Positions 7,819-18,100 of a stretch of DNA of 64,000 nt are shown here, piece after piece; within the stretch, counting starts at the first letter, position 1, and each line of letters begins with the position of its first letter. The stretch comes from an uncultured SAR86 cluster bacterium. GTDB lineage: Bacteria; Pseudomonadota; Gammaproteobacteria; Magnimaribacterales; D2472. The stretch is from NCBI GenBank assembly GCA_902583575.1, contig CACHWY010000004.1, forward strand, positions 1 through 64,000. Direction: 5' to 3'. Below the pieces are notes generated by a model, which worked only from the letters and a program-made list of their open reading frames with translations, was not told the DNA's origin and did not search any database. The position numbers and the translations under genes were made by a program.

Positions 7819-8193
7819 CTAGTCTTTTATTTTATTATGATTTTCTCTTGCAGTGCTTCCACCATCAAAAACACAAACAAAATAAAGTTGGTCATTGTCA
7901 TTAGTATTGAAAACTCTGTGAAATACGCCATCTTCAATATTAATAATATCTCCAGCTTTTACTTCAAATCTTTCTGAATCTAGTTCCATTTCGCCATTTC
8001 CTCTGACAAAGAGATATACCTCTTCCTGTCCATTATGAAAATGCCCGCTAGTGCTTTTATTAGGTTCTAATAAAGTGCTACTCAAGATAAGCTTGTTGCC
8101 AAAGGAATTGTCCTTTACTACATATCTTTCATCTTCTTTAGCAACTTTTCCACCAATATCATCGATAGTTACTTTAATATTTGATTTGAGCAT
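7819..8193 (-). CDS. Single-domain cupin protein
   Basis: 124 residues forming one small cupin barrel. Motif 1 is HFHNGQEEVYLFVRG (metal-ligand pattern HxH followed by E) and motif 2 is GDIINIEDGVFHRVFN with the final His. Such proteins are sugar-phosphate isomerases, small-molecule sensors or oxygenases; nothing here identifies the substrate. It lies between the nucleotidyltransferase-cupin fusion and pyrF on the same strand. A link to nucleotide-sugar metabolism is suggested only by position. Confidence 0.75.
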   Translation of the reverse strand: MLKSNIKVTIDDIGGKVAKEDERYVVKDNSFGNKLILSSTLLEPNKSTSGHFHNGQEEVYLFVRGNGEMELDSERFEVKAGDIINIEDGVFHRVFNTNDNDQLYFVCVFDGGSTARENHNKIKD

Positions 8194-8217
8194 TCTTCAT
8201 TTTAACTCATAAAAATA

Positions 8218-8886
8218 CTAAGAGTTATTTATTTTATTAAAAATATCTTCTAAAGTTCCTAATATGTTATCTGATTGAGTTATTGGTCTTCCAATAACCA
8301 GATAATTTGCTCCTAATTTAATTGCTTCTTCTGGCGACATAACCCTCCTTTGATCATCATTTAAATCCTGCAATCTTATACCAGGTGTTATCGATAACAA
8401 TGATACTCTTTTGTTTACAAGGTCTAACTCGTGTGGTGAACATACAACACCATCTATTGCAGCTGACTCTGCTAAATCTAACATTGCATTTACATGATCT
8501 GAAGCATTCCTTTGATATATATTATTTGTATCTTCATCGTTGAGACTAGTTAATGCAGTCACGCCAAAAACTTTTATATTTGTTCCAGCTACCGCCTCCA
8601 TTGCAGCCTCCATCATATCTATTCCACCAGATGTATGAACGGTAAGCATTTTTATTGGTAATGATGAAAGTGCTTGAATAGATTTCTTTACGGTATTTGG
8701 AATATCATGAAGTTTGAGATCAAGAAAAACATCAAAGCCCTTTTCAGCAGCGTAGAAAATTAGGTCAGGGCCAATTGAATTAAAAGCAATGCTTCCTATC
8801 TTTACCATACATTTTTTTGAATCAAGGTTGTCTAAGATAGATGATGCTTTATCAAAATTGATTTCATCTATTGCTACTATAATCAT
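8218..8886 (-). CDS. pyrF: Orotidine 5'-phosphate decarboxylase
   Basis: 222 residues. It converts OMP to UMP, the last step of de novo pyrimidine synthesis. The active-site motif DLKLHDIPNTV, with the Asp-Lys-Asp array, lies near residues 56-66. VDG-VCSPHE and ITPGIR follow, with the phosphate-binding VIGRPI near the C-terminus. The ATG overlaps the ihfB stop by 4 bases. The ihfB-pyrF order is conserved in gammaproteobacteria. Confidence 0.95.
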   Translation of the reverse strand: MIIVAIDEINFDKASSILDNLDSKKCMVKIGSIAFNSIGPDLIFYAAEKGFDVFLDLKLHDIPNTVKKSIQALSSLPIKMLTVHTSGGIDMMEAAMEAVAGTNIKVFGVTALTSLNDEDTNNIYQRNASDHVNAMLDLAESAAIDGVVCSPHELDLVNKRVSLLSITPGIRLQDLNDDQRRVMSPEEAIKLGANYLVIGRPITQSDNILGTLEDIFNKINNS

Positions 8887-9176
8887 ATTTTTATAAGTGA
8901 TTTTGATGGCTTAAAATGCATTGTCGCGGTCTCACCTAAATATGATATCTTCTTTGTTTTAGGATTAATAAATTTTCTAGGTCTTATATATTTTTTGGAG
9001 AAGGTGCCAAATCCTCTAATCTCTACTTTTTCATCTAATGCAACTGCTTCAACAATTGACTCTAAAATAGCCTCTACTGCTTTTCTAATTTCTGATTTGC
9101 TTAAATTTGGGAACTCTTTTTTAAGAGATGATTCTATATCTGTACGAGTAAAAGTTTCTTGTTTTGCCTTATTCAC
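8883..9176 (-). CDS. ihfB: Integration host factor beta subunit (HU/IHF family)
   Basis: 97-residue DNA-bending protein. The HU/IHF fold is clear: an N-terminal helical dimerisation region, then VEIRGFGTFSKKYIRPRKFINPKT-like beta arms with the conserved RGFG motif and the minor-groove intercalating Pro of the arm. Position directly downstream of rpsA identifies it as IHF beta rather than HU. The start is a GTG at 9176 that overlaps the end of rpsA by 8 bases. IHF bends DNA at origins, promoters and recombination sites. Confidence 0.88.
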   Translation of the reverse strand: MNKAKQETFTRTDIESSLKKEFPNLSKSEIRKAVEAILESIVEAVALDEKVEIRGFGTFSKKYIRPRKFINPKTKKISYLGETATMHFKPSKSLIKI

Positions 9177-10482
9177 TCAATTTCAATGAGATTCTTTCTC
9201 TTTCAGCATCGATAGCAAAAACTATGCAATTTAAAACTTGATCTTTCTTAAATTCTTCTAGTACTTTTTTTGAATCTTCTTCATCTGATATATCTAAATC
9301 AGATAAATGAATTAGTCCATCAATTTCACCCTCAAGTCCAATAAAGATACCAAAATCAGTTATCGATTTTATTTTGCCTTCAACCCTGTCTCCTATTCCA
9401 TATTTATTAGCAAATTCGGTCCATGGATTTGATTTTGTTTGTTTTAAGCCGAGAGAAATCCTTCTCTTGTCATTATCGATTTCTAGAATCATAACTTTAA
9501 TTTTATCTTCCAATGCAACAACTTTTGAAGGATGAATATTTTTACTAGTCCAATCTAATTCAGACAAATGAATAAGTCCTTCTATTCCCTCTTCTAGCTG
9601 AGCAAAGCAACCATAGTCTGTAATATTCGAAACTTCTGCCTCGTAAATCCCTCCAATTGAATAATTAGACTCAAGATTTTCCCATGGATCATTATGGATT
9701 TGTTTTAACCCCAATGAAACTCTAAGTTTTTCTTTATCAAAGCTTAAAACTTTTACTTCTATTTCTTCACCAAGATTAATGTGCTCATTTGGATTTGTAA
9801 CTCTTGACCAAGAAATATCAGTTATATGAAGAAGGCCATCCAGACCCCCAAGATCTACAAATGCACCATAGTCAGTAATATTTTTTACAATACCTTTTAC
9901 GATTTGACCCTCTTCAAGATTTTTGAGCAGCTCAACTTTAACCTCAGAATTATTTTTTTCTAGTACAGCTTTTCTTGAGAGAACAACATTGTTTCTTTTA
10001 TAGTCTAGTTTTATAACTTTAAAATCTTGAATGGTATTTTCAATATCAGGAGCTTCCTTTACAGGCCTAACATCAACTAATGAGCCAGGAAGAAAAGCTT
10101 TAACAACATCTACTTCAACTGCAAATCCACCTTTAACTCTATTATGTATCTTTCCTGTAACAAATTCACCAGTTTCTAGCGCTTCTTCTAACATTTTCCA
10201 TGCTGATAACTTTCTTGCTTTTTCTCTGGAGATCCTAGTTTCACCATACCCATCTTCGACAGCTTCTAAAGCTACCTCAACTTCGTCCCCAACTTCAATG
10301 CTGACTTCTCCCTCATTATTTCTAAATTCATCTAAAGATATAACTCCCTCTGACTTTAGACCAACGTGAACTGTCACCCAATCTTTATCAACATCAAGAA
10401 TAACTCCAGAAACTATTGAGCCAGGCTGCATATCAAGTGCATCTAAACTTTCGTCTAATAAGGCTGAAAAAGATTCTGACAT
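9169..10482 (-). CDS. rpsA: 30S ribosomal protein S1, five-domain form
   Basis: 437 residues, against about 557 for the six-domain E. coli protein. Five S1 (OB-fold) repeats can be counted, beginning near residues 17, 104, 190, 275 and 362. The first two bind the 30S subunit, and the later ones (ITDYGAFVDL, ITDYGCFAQL, ITDFGIFIGL) bind mRNA. The sixth repeat is absent and the protein stops soon after RISLKLSE. S1 brings structured or weakly Shine-Dalgarno mRNAs to the ribosome, which matters in a genome with few clear Shine-Dalgarno sites. The ATG directly follows the cmk stop (TAAATG), with AAGGAA upstream. Confidence 0.95.
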   Translation of the reverse strand: MSESFSALLDESLDALDMQPGSIVSGVILDVDKDWVTVHVGLKSEGVISLDEFRNNEGEVSIEVGDEVEVALEAVEDGYGETRISREKARKLSAWKMLEEALETGEFVTGKIHNRVKGGFAVEVDVVKAFLPGSLVDVRPVKEAPDIENTIQDFKVIKLDYKRNNVVLSRKAVLEKNNSEVKVELLKNLEEGQIVKGIVKNITDYGAFVDLGGLDGLLHITDISWSRVTNPNEHINLGEEIEVKVLSFDKEKLRVSLGLKQIHNDPWENLESNYSIGGIYEAEVSNITDYGCFAQLEEGIEGLIHLSELDWTSKNIHPSKVVALEDKIKVMILEIDNDKRRISLGLKQTKSNPWTEFANKYGIGDRVEGKIKSITDFGIFIGLEGEIDGLIHLSDLDISDEEDSKKVLEEFKKDQVLNCIVFAIDAERERISLKLSE

Positions 10483-11142
10483 TTATATAAATTCCTTTTT
10501 AACTAAATTTTTAGTAATACTAAATACTTCTTCAAGTGACATATCAGATGAGTCAATTATATGAGCTTCATCAGCTGGTAAAAGAGGTGATAGTTCTCTA
10601 GAGCTATCTTTTAAATCTCTTTCTTTAATATCAGCTATCAGAGCGGGCATATTAACTTCTTGTCCGCGATTCTGCAACTCTAAATAGCGTCTTTTTGCCC
10701 TAACCTCTGGTGAGGCTGTTAAAAAAATTTTTAACTTCGCATCTTTAAAAACCACAGTTCCCATATCCCTTCCATCTGCAACTAAGCCATTTTTATCATA
10801 AAAACTCCTTTGTATCTGAAATAATGACTCTCTTACTTCTTTTTGTGAACTTAACATAGAAGCAACTTTTGCAATATCCTCAGAGCGCAAATAATTAGTA
10901 ATATCATTGCTTTGATTTAAAATTTTAAAATTATCTTTTTTTAATTTAAAAGATATATCATTATTAATTTTTAATGCTATTTCTTCATTACTTAATTTTA
11001 AATTAAAAAAATATGCAAATAACCTATATAAAATGCCGCTATCAAGGAGTTTGAAATTAAATTGATGGGCAATGCTTTTTGCTAATTCACCCTTGCCAGA
11101 GGCTGATGGTCCATCAATTGTTACAACATTAATCTTATTCAT
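10483..11142 (-). CDS. cmk: Cytidylate kinase
   Basis: 219 residues. It phosphorylates CMP and dCMP. The P-loop-type GPSASGKGELA lies at residues 11-21, and the CMP-binding DGRDMGTVVF near residue 122 and ASPEVRAKRRYLE near 143 are typical. The ATG overlaps the aroA stop by 8 bases, and the stop abuts the rpsA start. The aroA-cmk-rpsA order is classic for gammaproteobacteria. Confidence 0.95.
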   Translation of the reverse strand: MNKINVVTIDGPSASGKGELAKSIAHQFNFKLLDSGILYRLFAYFFNLKLSNEEIALKINNDISFKLKKDNFKILNQSNDITNYLRSEDIAKVASMLSSQKEVRESLFQIQRSFYDKNGLVADGRDMGTVVFKDAKLKIFLTASPEVRAKRRYLELQNRGQEVNMPALIADIKERDLKDSSRELSPLLPADEAHIIDSSDMSLEEVFSITKNLVKKEFI

Positions 11143-12442
11143 TAATCTTCATACCTAATGAATTCATTATATCTTTGAAGTGAGGGAAAGAGGTTTCAAT
11201 ATTTTTGCAATCTTTAACCCTTATACCATTTTTTGATCTAATTCCTGCTATTAAAAAGCTCATAGCAATCCTATGATCATCATAAGAATTAATTTCTTCA
11301 TTAATGTCTACAAAACTATTTGTTCCTGTAATTGATAATCCGTCATCAAAGACTTCATAATTAATATTTAATTTTTTAAGGCCTTCCGCCATTGCATTTA
11401 TTCTATCTGACTCTTTGACTCTAAGTTCGGCAGCATTTTTAATATTTGTCGTCCCTTCTGCAAAAGCTGCAGCAATACACAGAATTGGTATCTCATCAAT
11501 TATATTTGGAATAATATCTTCTGAGATATCAATTCCATTTAAATTTGAAGACTTTACTATGATATCTCCTGATTCTTCATTACAAATATTCTTCACATTT
11601 TTTATCTCAATATCGCCTCCCATCAAAGCAAGCACTTTTAGCAGTCCATTTCTTGTAGGATTTAAGCCAACATTCTTTATTACTATTTCAGATTTAGAAG
11701 ATATTAATGCAGCTACAATTATGAAAGAAGCAGATGAAAAATCACCCACGACATCATATGATTCTCTGGGTATTAAATCTTTATGATTAAACTTAATTAA
11801 TCCTTTTTTTTGGTTATCTCCATATTTAATATCCCCCTTAAAATATTCAATCATTCTCTCAGTATGATCTCTGGTTGTTTTTGGCTCCTTAATGCTTATA
11901 GAATTATTTGATGCAAGTGCAGCTAAGATTAAACAAGACTTAACTTGTGCGCTTGCAATAGGCATCTCATAATGAAAATTGTTACAAATATCAGAACCTA
12001 AAATTTTGATTGGAGCCATGCCATTATTACTTTCTATTTCAGCACCCATAGCTTGAAGAGGATTAATTACTCTAGACATTGGTCTATTTGATAATGATTG
12101 ATCTCCAACTAAAGTTGCATTTATACCTAACCCTGATATTAAACCTAGAATTAGCCTCATTCCAGTGCCAGAATTACCAAGATTTAAATCTTTATAAGGA
12201 CTTTTTAAATGCTCATCTCTCTTATTTATATATATTAATCCATTATCTTTTTTAATAGATGCTCCTATTCCGTTGAGTGCTATAAGTGTTGAATTTGGAT
12301 CTTCAGCATCTAAAAATCCTTTTATTTCCATTCTTGAATTAAGCAAAAATCCAATAATAAGAATTCTTTGAGATATTGATTTATCTCCAGGGCATATGAT
12401 CTCTCCATTTAGAGAATTAATTTGATGTGATATTAAATTCAA
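11135..12442 (-). CDS. aroA: 3-phosphoshikimate 1-carboxyvinyltransferase (EPSP synthase)
   Basis: 435 residues. It joins shikimate-3-phosphate and PEP, the sixth step to chorismate. PGDKSISQR near residues 18-26 and LGNSGTGMRL near 88-97 are the signature phosphate- and PEP-binding motifs; RVKESDRI and DDHRIAMSF appear near the C-terminus. The start is TTG at 12442, overlapping the tyrA stop by 4 bases (TTGA). In some relatives tyrA and aroA are fused; here they are separate but translationally coupled. Confidence 0.95.
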   Translation of the reverse strand: MNLISHQINSLNGEIICPGDKSISQRILIIGFLLNSRMEIKGFLDAEDPNSTLIALNGIGASIKKDNGLIYINKRDEHLKSPYKDLNLGNSGTGMRLILGLISGLGINATLVGDQSLSNRPMSRVINPLQAMGAEIESNNGMAPIKILGSDICNNFHYEMPIASAQVKSCLILAALASNNSISIKEPKTTRDHTERMIEYFKGDIKYGDNQKKGLIKFNHKDLIPRESYDVVGDFSSASFIIVAALISSKSEIVIKNVGLNPTRNGLLKVLALMGGDIEIKNVKNICNEESGDIIVKSSNLNGIDISEDIIPNIIDEIPILCIAAAFAEGTTNIKNAAELRVKESDRINAMAEGLKKLNINYEVFDDGLSITGTNSFVDINEEINSYDDHRIAMSFLIAGIRSKNGIRVKDCKNIETSFPHFKDIMNSLGMKINE

Positions 12443-13311
12443 AATTTATCTTCTTTAAAAGATTTAATTTCATCTAGTTCTTTTTTTAAGATTTCGAGAT
12501 GAGAAAATATGTCTGGTATTTGCTTGGTTTCTGTTATTAGCTCCAATAAGTTATTTAATGAAACCTGCATTCCTGCCAACGCTTTGATTAAATCTACTCT
12601 ATTAAGCATAAAGACATCTCTCCACATCTCAGGGTTAGAGCCGCTTAATCTAATAAATTCTTTTAACCCACCACCAGCATTATCACCAACCTCTGTAGGT
12701 GATAATCTTATAGAATCAATCAATGCATACGAAATTAAATGAGGCAGATGGCTCGTCATCGCAAAAACTAAATCATGTTCGCTAACAGACATAAATGCTG
12801 TTCTCATTTGTAAGGCATTTTTCCAAAAACTCTCTACCTTTTCTAAATGTTCTTTTTCTGCATTAAAAGGATCACATAAAACATTTTTTTTATTTATAAA
12901 TAAATTCTTATCAACTGCATGAATACCTGATTTATCAGATCCTGCAACAGGATGTGATAAAACTATATTAGAAACATCTTCTATTTTGATATGATTTTTT
13001 ACGCTAGCGGTATCTGTAATAGTTGTAGAAGTATTCCATAAACCATCTAATTTATTGAGTACATCAATGGTTTGTTTTGGAGGTACTGCTAAAATTATCA
13101 AATCTATATTTTTAGCATATTCTTTTGAGTTGATTTCTTCTATAGTCCCAGCATCTTTATCAATAATATCTTTTTTTATAGCATCGTTAACAACTACATT
13201 ATCTATATCAAAACCATAAACAGTAATTCCTTTTGATTTTGATGCAAGTGCTATGGAAGAACCTATCATTCCAAGCCCGATAATTAAAATGCTATTTACA
13301 TTAGAACTCAT
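12439..13311 (-). CDS. tyrA: Prephenate dehydrogenase (TyrA-type)
   Basis: 290 residues. It converts prephenate to 4-hydroxyphenylpyruvate (or arogenate to tyrosine; specificity cannot be read here). The NAD-binding GLGMIGSS lies at residues 12-19. LSHPVAGSDKSG and MTSHLPHLISY match the substrate-binding and catalytic His regions. There is no fused chorismate mutase or regulatory domain, so tyrosine feedback must act differently if it exists. It overlaps the pheA stop by 4 bases and the aroA start by 4. Confidence 0.93.
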   Translation of the reverse strand: MSSNVNSILIIGLGMIGSSIALASKSKGITVYGFDIDNVVVNDAIKKDIIDKDAGTIEEINSKEYAKNIDLIILAVPPKQTIDVLNKLDGLWNTSTTITDTASVKNHIKIEDVSNIVLSHPVAGSDKSGIHAVDKNLFINKKNVLCDPFNAEKEHLEKVESFWKNALQMRTAFMSVSEHDLVFAMTSHLPHLISYALIDSIRLSPTEVGDNAGGGLKEFIRLSGSNPEMWRDVFMLNRVDLIKALAGMQVSLNNLLELITETKQIPDIFSHLEILKKELDEIKSFKEDKF

Positions 13312-14396
13312 ATATATTCTGGGTATGACCCAAAGTTTCTAACAATTGCTCCTGTTTGTTCAACCTCTTCAATTGCTAAGCAAAGTTTTTTATCTTTAAT
13401 ATGGCCTTCGCAATCAATAAAAAAGTCATGAGAGTTAACATTACCTCTTGATGGCCTGGTTTCAATTTTACTTAAATTAATTTTCTTTTTATCAAAAGGT
13501 TTAAGTACAGACATTAAAGAGCCTGGCTTATTTGGAGTTTGAATTAAAAATGAACTTTTATCTGCTCCTGTTTTTTCGACTTTATGTTTACCAATAACTA
13601 AAAATCTAGTTTTATTCTCAGAATAATCTTGAATATTTTTCTTAATTAACTTTAGTTTATATTTCTCAATAGCCATTGAGTTTACAATACATAAAATATT
13701 CTTATTATCTTTAGCATATTGAGCTGCTATAGCAGAGCTTGGCATTTCTAATCTTTTAATATTTCCAATATTCCTTTCGATCCATTTTGAACACTGTCCA
13801 AGCGCTTGCGGGTGTGATGCTATTGCAAAAGCTTCACTAATATTAAATTTATTTCCTGCTGCTAATTGATGATCAATATCTAAATAAATTTCGCCTATAA
13901 CATTAATATGTTCACTATCTGCTAAACAATTCAAGGTTGTATTTATAACTCCTTCTGATGAATTTTCAACAGGCACAATACCTACATTGACCTCATCGTT
14001 CATAACTTGATAAAAGACATCATCGATAGACGTCGTGGGTATTTTGACTACTTGTGATCCAAATTGATTATGAACTGCAGCTTCCGAATGCGTTCCTTCA
14101 GGTCCTAAGTAGGCAATTTTTAAAGCTTCTTCTAAAGATAAACACCCAGAAATCAGCTCTTTATATATTGCTCTAATTTTAGAATCAGGTAAAAGTCCTT
14201 TTTTATTAGATTTAATGATATTTCTAAGTATCTTAGATTCTCTATCAGGTTTATAAAATGAAGATTTTGGGCTTGCTTTGGACTTTATTTTACCTGCTTG
14301 CACTGCATGTGCTGCCCTTTTTTGAATAAGTGCGTAGATATCTTGATCAATTTTATCAATTTTATCTCTTAAATTTTTAAGACTCTTATCAGACAT
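13308..14396 (-). CDS. pheA: Bifunctional chorismate mutase / prephenate dehydratase
   Basis: 362 residues in three parts. An AroQ chorismate mutase helix bundle spans residues 1 to about 90 (LRDKIDKIDQDIYALI, with the usual Arg and Lys). Prephenate dehydratase follows from about 95 to 275 (AYLGPEGTHSEAA, VPVENSSEG, and the catalytic TRF in NKTRFLV). A C-terminal ACT domain with GSLM and the phenylalanine-binding ETRPSRG (ESRP-type) completes it. It makes phenylpyruvate and is probably feedback-inhibited by phenylalanine. It lies 3 bases after serC. Confidence 0.95.
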   Translation of the reverse strand: MSDKSLKNLRDKIDKIDQDIYALIQKRAAHAVQAGKIKSKASPKSSFYKPDRESKILRNIIKSNKKGLLPDSKIRAIYKELISGCLSLEEALKIAYLGPEGTHSEAAVHNQFGSQVVKIPTTSIDDVFYQVMNDEVNVGIVPVENSSEGVINTTLNCLADSEHINVIGEIYLDIDHQLAAGNKFNISEAFAIASHPQALGQCSKWIERNIGNIKRLEMPSSAIAAQYAKDNKNILCIVNSMAIEKYKLKLIKKNIQDYSENKTRFLVIGKHKVEKTGADKSSFLIQTPNKPGSLMSVLKPFDKKKINLSKIETRPSRGNVNSHDFFIDCEGHIKDKKLCLAIEEVEQTGAIVRNFGSYPEYI

Positions 14397-14399
14397 TTT

Positions 14400-15476
14400 T
14401 TAACCATATTTGGATTCAAAATGATCCATAAACTTTATTAAATCCTCAACTCCATCTAAGGGCATAGCATTATATATGCTTGCTCTCATTCCTCCAACTG
14501 TAAAGTGCCCTTTTAAGTTTAATAAGCCATTTTCAGCAGATTCTTTTAAAAATAATGGCTCAAGTTTTTTATCCTTCAATACAAATGGAATATTAACAAT
14601 AGATCTATTATTGATATGAACAGGGTTTATATAAAAATCTGAATTATCAATAACTTTATATAATTTTGAAGCCTTTAATGTGTTTAATTTTTTAAAGTAA
14701 GCTAATCCACCTAATTTTTTTATCCATTTAAAAACTTTACCAGCAACATACCAAGAAAATGTTGGAGGAGTGTTCAACATAGAATCTTGTTTTGAATGTT
14801 CAGAATATCTAAGTAAATTAGTTAGGGTTTGATTCCCTTGTTTCATGAAACTTTTTTTGATAATTACAACTGTTAATCCAGATGGTCCAATATTTTTTTG
14901 AGCAGAAGCATAAATTAAAGAAAATTTATTCACATCAATGGGTTCACTTAATATTGAAGATGACATATCTGCAACTAACGGATTGTTAATTGTTGGAATA
15001 TGATCAAATGCAACGCCTTGGATTGTTTCATTTGGGCAATAGTGAACATAAGATGCGTCTTCAGGAATTTTTAAGTCTTTAAAATGAGGTGCGTAAATAA
15101 AATTCTCATTTTCTGATGAAAAGATTTGATCTATTGCAGTAATTTTAGAGCCTTCTTCAAAGGCTCTCTTTGTCCAAGTTCCAGTAGTTATATAGGCAGG
15201 CTTCCCTTGTAAATGAGAAAAATTCATTGGTATCATTGAAAATTGATGGGTTGCACCACCTTGTAAAAATAAAACTTCGTAATTATCGGGTATGTTAAGA
15301 ATTTCTATAAGATCTTTTTTAGCCTCAAATGCAATACATGAATAAAGGTCAGTCCTATGGCTCATTTCCATTATAGAGATGCCAGAGTTATTGAATTCTA
15401 ATAATTCTGATTGAACTTCTGATAAAACATCTTCAGGAATTGCTGCTGGTCCAGGAGAAAAATTCCATTTCCGCAT
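14400..15476 (-). CDS. serC: Phosphoserine aminotransferase
   Basis: 358 residues from ATG at 15476, which begins MRKWNFSPGPAAIP as family members do; a longer upstream reading is the end of gyrA in another frame. This class V PLP enzyme makes phosphoserine (and acts in pyridoxine synthesis). The PLP Lys is in SAQKNIGPSG near residue 196, and the C-terminal VGGMRASIYNA is typical. It starts 2 bases after the gyrA stop, which suggests coupled translation. Confidence 0.95.
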   Translation of the reverse strand: MRKWNFSPGPAAIPEDVLSEVQSELLEFNNSGISIMEMSHRTDLYSCIAFEAKKDLIEILNIPDNYEVLFLQGGATHQFSMIPMNFSHLQGKPAYITTGTWTKRAFEEGSKITAIDQIFSSENENFIYAPHFKDLKIPEDASYVHYCPNETIQGVAFDHIPTINNPLVADMSSSILSEPIDVNKFSLIYASAQKNIGPSGLTVVIIKKSFMKQGNQTLTNLLRYSEHSKQDSMLNTPPTFSWYVAGKVFKWIKKLGGLAYFKKLNTLKASKLYKVIDNSDFYINPVHINNRSIVNIPFVLKDKKLEPLFLKESAENGLLNLKGHFTVGGMRASIYNAMPLDGVEDLIKFMDHFESKYG

Positions 15477-15478
15477 AA

Positions 15479-18019
15479 TTAATCTTCTTCGTCTTGTTCT
15501 TCGGGTATTGTGACGCACTCAGTTAATTTTTCACCTTCTTTAGGTGTTATTATTTTTACACCTTGAGTATTTCTACTTAGTGTTGGTACTTGAGAAACAT
15601 TTGTACGAATCATTGTTCCCTTATCACTAATTAACATTATTCCATCTTCCTCGTCTACTAATGTGGCTGCAACCATTAAGCCATTTCTTTCACTGGTTTT
15701 TATAGATATAACACCTTGACCTCCTCGATTGTGGGTAGGAAAATCTTCTAAATTAGTCTTTTTGCCATATCCATTTTCTGAAACACATAATACTGTTTTT
15801 GAGGGGTCTGCAACATTTAAAGAAATCAATCTTTGGTCTTTCTTTAATTTTAAACCCTTTACACCTCTTGCGGTTCTTCCCATTGCTCTTACTTTTGATT
15901 CTCTAAATCTTATTAATTTTCCAGCTGACGATGCTAAAAGAATTTCATTAGTTCCATCCGTTATAGCTGTTCCTATTAATTTATCGTCTTCATCTAAATT
16001 AATAGCTTTGATTCCTGATTTCCACTTTCGTTCAAAGAGACTTAAATTAGTTTTTTTAGTAATTCCTTTTCTTGTTGCCATGAAAATAAATTTTTTGTCT
16101 GAAAATTCTTCCACTGGAAGTATGTCGCTTACTCTCTCATCGTCATCAAGATTAAGCATATTAACTAGTGGCCTTCCTTTAGATGTTCTTGACGCAACTG
16201 GTATTTCATATACTTTTAACCAATACACCTTACCTTTGGTTGTGAAACATAATATTTGAACATGACTGCTCAAAACATATAAATTTTGTATTAAATCTTC
16301 TTCTTTTACTGCCGCTGCCGCTTTACCTTGTCCACCCCTTCTTTGCTCACGATACTCTTCAAGTGGTTGTGTTTTTGCATAACCACTTCTAGATACAGTA
16401 AGCACTCTAATCTCTTCAGGTATTAAGTCCTCATTTGTAATCCCTCTTCTCGTATCGTTAATTAGCGTCCTTCTTTCATCTCCAAAATTATTTCTAACTT
16501 CTTCCAATTCTCCAATCATTAAATCCTGAAGAGTAGATTTGTCATCAAGGATCTTTTGTAATCCAATAATTTTATCTACAATTTCTATAAATTCTTTACT
16601 TAAATTATCTTGTTCGAGTCCTGTTAATCTTCCCAGTCTTAATTCTAGAATTGCTTTAGACTGATCTGGAGATAATTTATATTTTTTTCCTTTTAATCCA
16701 AAATCTTTACTTAACCCTTTTGGTTTACATGCGTCGTTACCGACTTTTTTTAAAATAGCCTCCACCGGTCCTGATTTCCAGGTTTTCTTACATAAGGCCT
16801 CTGCAGCAATTTTTGGATCTTTTGATTTTTTAATGATGGTAATAACTTCATCTATATTTGCTATTGCAACCATTAAGCCTTCTACAACATGACCTCTTTC
16901 TTTAGCTTTTTTTAAATCAAACTTCGTCCTTTTAGTAATAATATCTTTTCGATGTTTGACGAATGCCTGAAGCATTTCTTTTAGATTGACTTCTTTTGGC
17001 TGACCATCAGAGAGAACGGTAAAATTAATTCCAAAAGATTGCTCGAGTTGAGTTTGGGCAAATAGATTATTTTCTAAAACGTCAATTGAATCTCCCTTTC
17101 TAACCTCAATCACAACTCTCAAACCATCTTTATCAGACTCGTCTCTAATTTCAGTTATCCCTTCTATCTTTTTTTCTTTTACTAGTTCAGCAATTTTTTC
17201 AAGCATCCTTGCTTTATTTACCATGAATGGAATTTCATTAATTATCAAAGACTGTTTACCTGACTTGTCTTCTTCAATTGAGGTGTTTGATCTAATATGG
17301 ATTATTCCCCTTCCTGTTTTGTAAGCTTCATAGATGCCAGCCTTGCCATCAATAGTTCCACCAGTGGGAAAATCTGGACCTGAAATATCTTTAATTAATT
17401 CATCTATAGAAATTTTTGGGTTTTTTATTAAATTAATACACCCATCTAAAACTTCATTTAAATTATGTGGTGGTATATTAGTAGCCATTCCAACCGCAAT
17501 ACCAGATGATCCATTAACTAATAAATTAGGTATTTTTGTTGGGAGTACATCAGGAATATCTTCACTACCATCATAATTTGGAGAATAAGAAACAGTTTCT
17601 TTTTCTATATCACCAAGCATTTGATCTGTTATTTTGGCCATTCTTACTTCGGTGTATCTCATAGCAGCGGGAGGGTCTCCGTCTATAGATCCAAAGTTAC
17701 CTTGACCTTCAACAATTGGATATCGCATAGAGAAATCTTGAGCCATCCTAACCATTGCATCGTAGACAGCAGAATCACCATGAGGGTGATATTTACCAAT
17801 AACATCACCAACAACCCTTGCAGATTTTTTATAAGGTCTATTATGGTAATTTTTGAGATCATACATCGCATATAAGATACGTCTATGCACTGGTTTAAGA
17901 CCATCTCTTATATCTGGTAAAGCCCTTCCATGGATAACACTTAGAGCGTAGCTTAAATAGGATTGTTTAAGCTCATCTTCGATGTTTACAGATATAATTT
18001 CCTTTGCAAAATCACTCAT
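15479..18019 (-). CDS. gyrA: DNA gyrase subunit A
   Basis: 846 residues. This type II topoisomerase subunit cleaves and passes DNA and introduces negative supercoils together with GyrB. The active-site Tyr is Y122 in AMRYTE. The quinolone-determining positions are wild type (Ser83 and Asp87 in [10 protein letters not shown]). The GyrA box QRRGGQGK starts the six-bladed C-terminal domain, and an acidic tail (EEQDEED) ends the protein. It heads the serC-pheA-tyrA-aroA-cmk-rpsA-ihfB-pyrF run. Confidence 0.98.
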   Translation of the reverse strand: MSDFAKEIISVNIEDELKQSYLSYALSVIHGRALPDIRDGLKPVHRRILYAMYDLKNYHNRPYKKSARVVGDVIGKYHPHGDSAVYDAMVRMAQDFSMRYPIVEGQGNFGSIDGDPPAAMRYTEVRMAKITDQMLGDIEKETVSYSPNYDGSEDIPDVLPTKIPNLLVNGSSGIAVGMATNIPPHNLNEVLDGCINLIKNPKISIDELIKDISGPDFPTGGTIDGKAGIYEAYKTGRGIIHIRSNTSIEEDKSGKQSLIINEIPFMVNKARMLEKIAELVKEKKIEGITEIRDESDKDGLRVVIEVRKGDSIDVLENNLFAQTQLEQSFGINFTVLSDGQPKEVNLKEMLQAFVKHRKDIITKRTKFDLKKAKERGHVVEGLMVAIANIDEVITIIKKSKDPKIAAEALCKKTWKSGPVEAILKKVGNDACKPKGLSKDFGLKGKKYKLSPDQSKAILELRLGRLTGLEQDNLSKEFIEIVDKIIGLQKILDDKSTLQDLMIGELEEVRNNFGDERRTLINDTRRGITNEDLIPEEIRVLTVSRSGYAKTQPLEEYREQRRGGQGKAAAAVKEEDLIQNLYVLSSHVQILCFTTKGKVYWLKVYEIPVASRTSKGRPLVNMLNLDDDERVSDILPVEEFSDKKFIFMATRKGITKKTNLSLFERKWKSGIKAINLDEDDKLIGTAITDGTNEILLASSAGKLIRFRESKVRAMGRTARGVKGLKLKKDQRLISLNVADPSKTVLCVSENGYGKKTNLEDFPTHNRGGQGVISIKTSERNGLMVAATLVDEEDGIMLISDKGTMIRTNVSQVPTLSRNTQGVKIITPKEGEKLTECVTIPEEQDEED

Positions 18020-18050
18020 TTTTTGCTTATTTTTTCCTAATTTTTTATAT

Positions 18051-18074
18051 GAAAAACCATCATTTAATATGGTT
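18051..18074 (-). terminator. Small hairpin with U-run between pntB and gyrA
   Basis: On the minus strand AACCAT pairs with ATGGTT across an 8-base loop and is followed by a run of five T. The stem is only 6 bp and AT-rich, so this is a weak terminator or attenuator at best. It would separate the transhydrogenase operon from gyrA, 27 bases after the pntB stop. Confidence 0.35.
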
Positions 18075-18100
18075 ATATTTTAACATATTTAGGAGGTAAA

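Noticed and set aside
15729-16259. 176-residue plus-strand frame opposite gyrA
   Set aside because: Antisense shadow of the GyrA C-terminal repeats; low-complexity composition.
15479-18019. Possible quinolone resistance changes in gyrA
   Set aside because: Residues 83 and 87 are Ser and Asp, the susceptible type.
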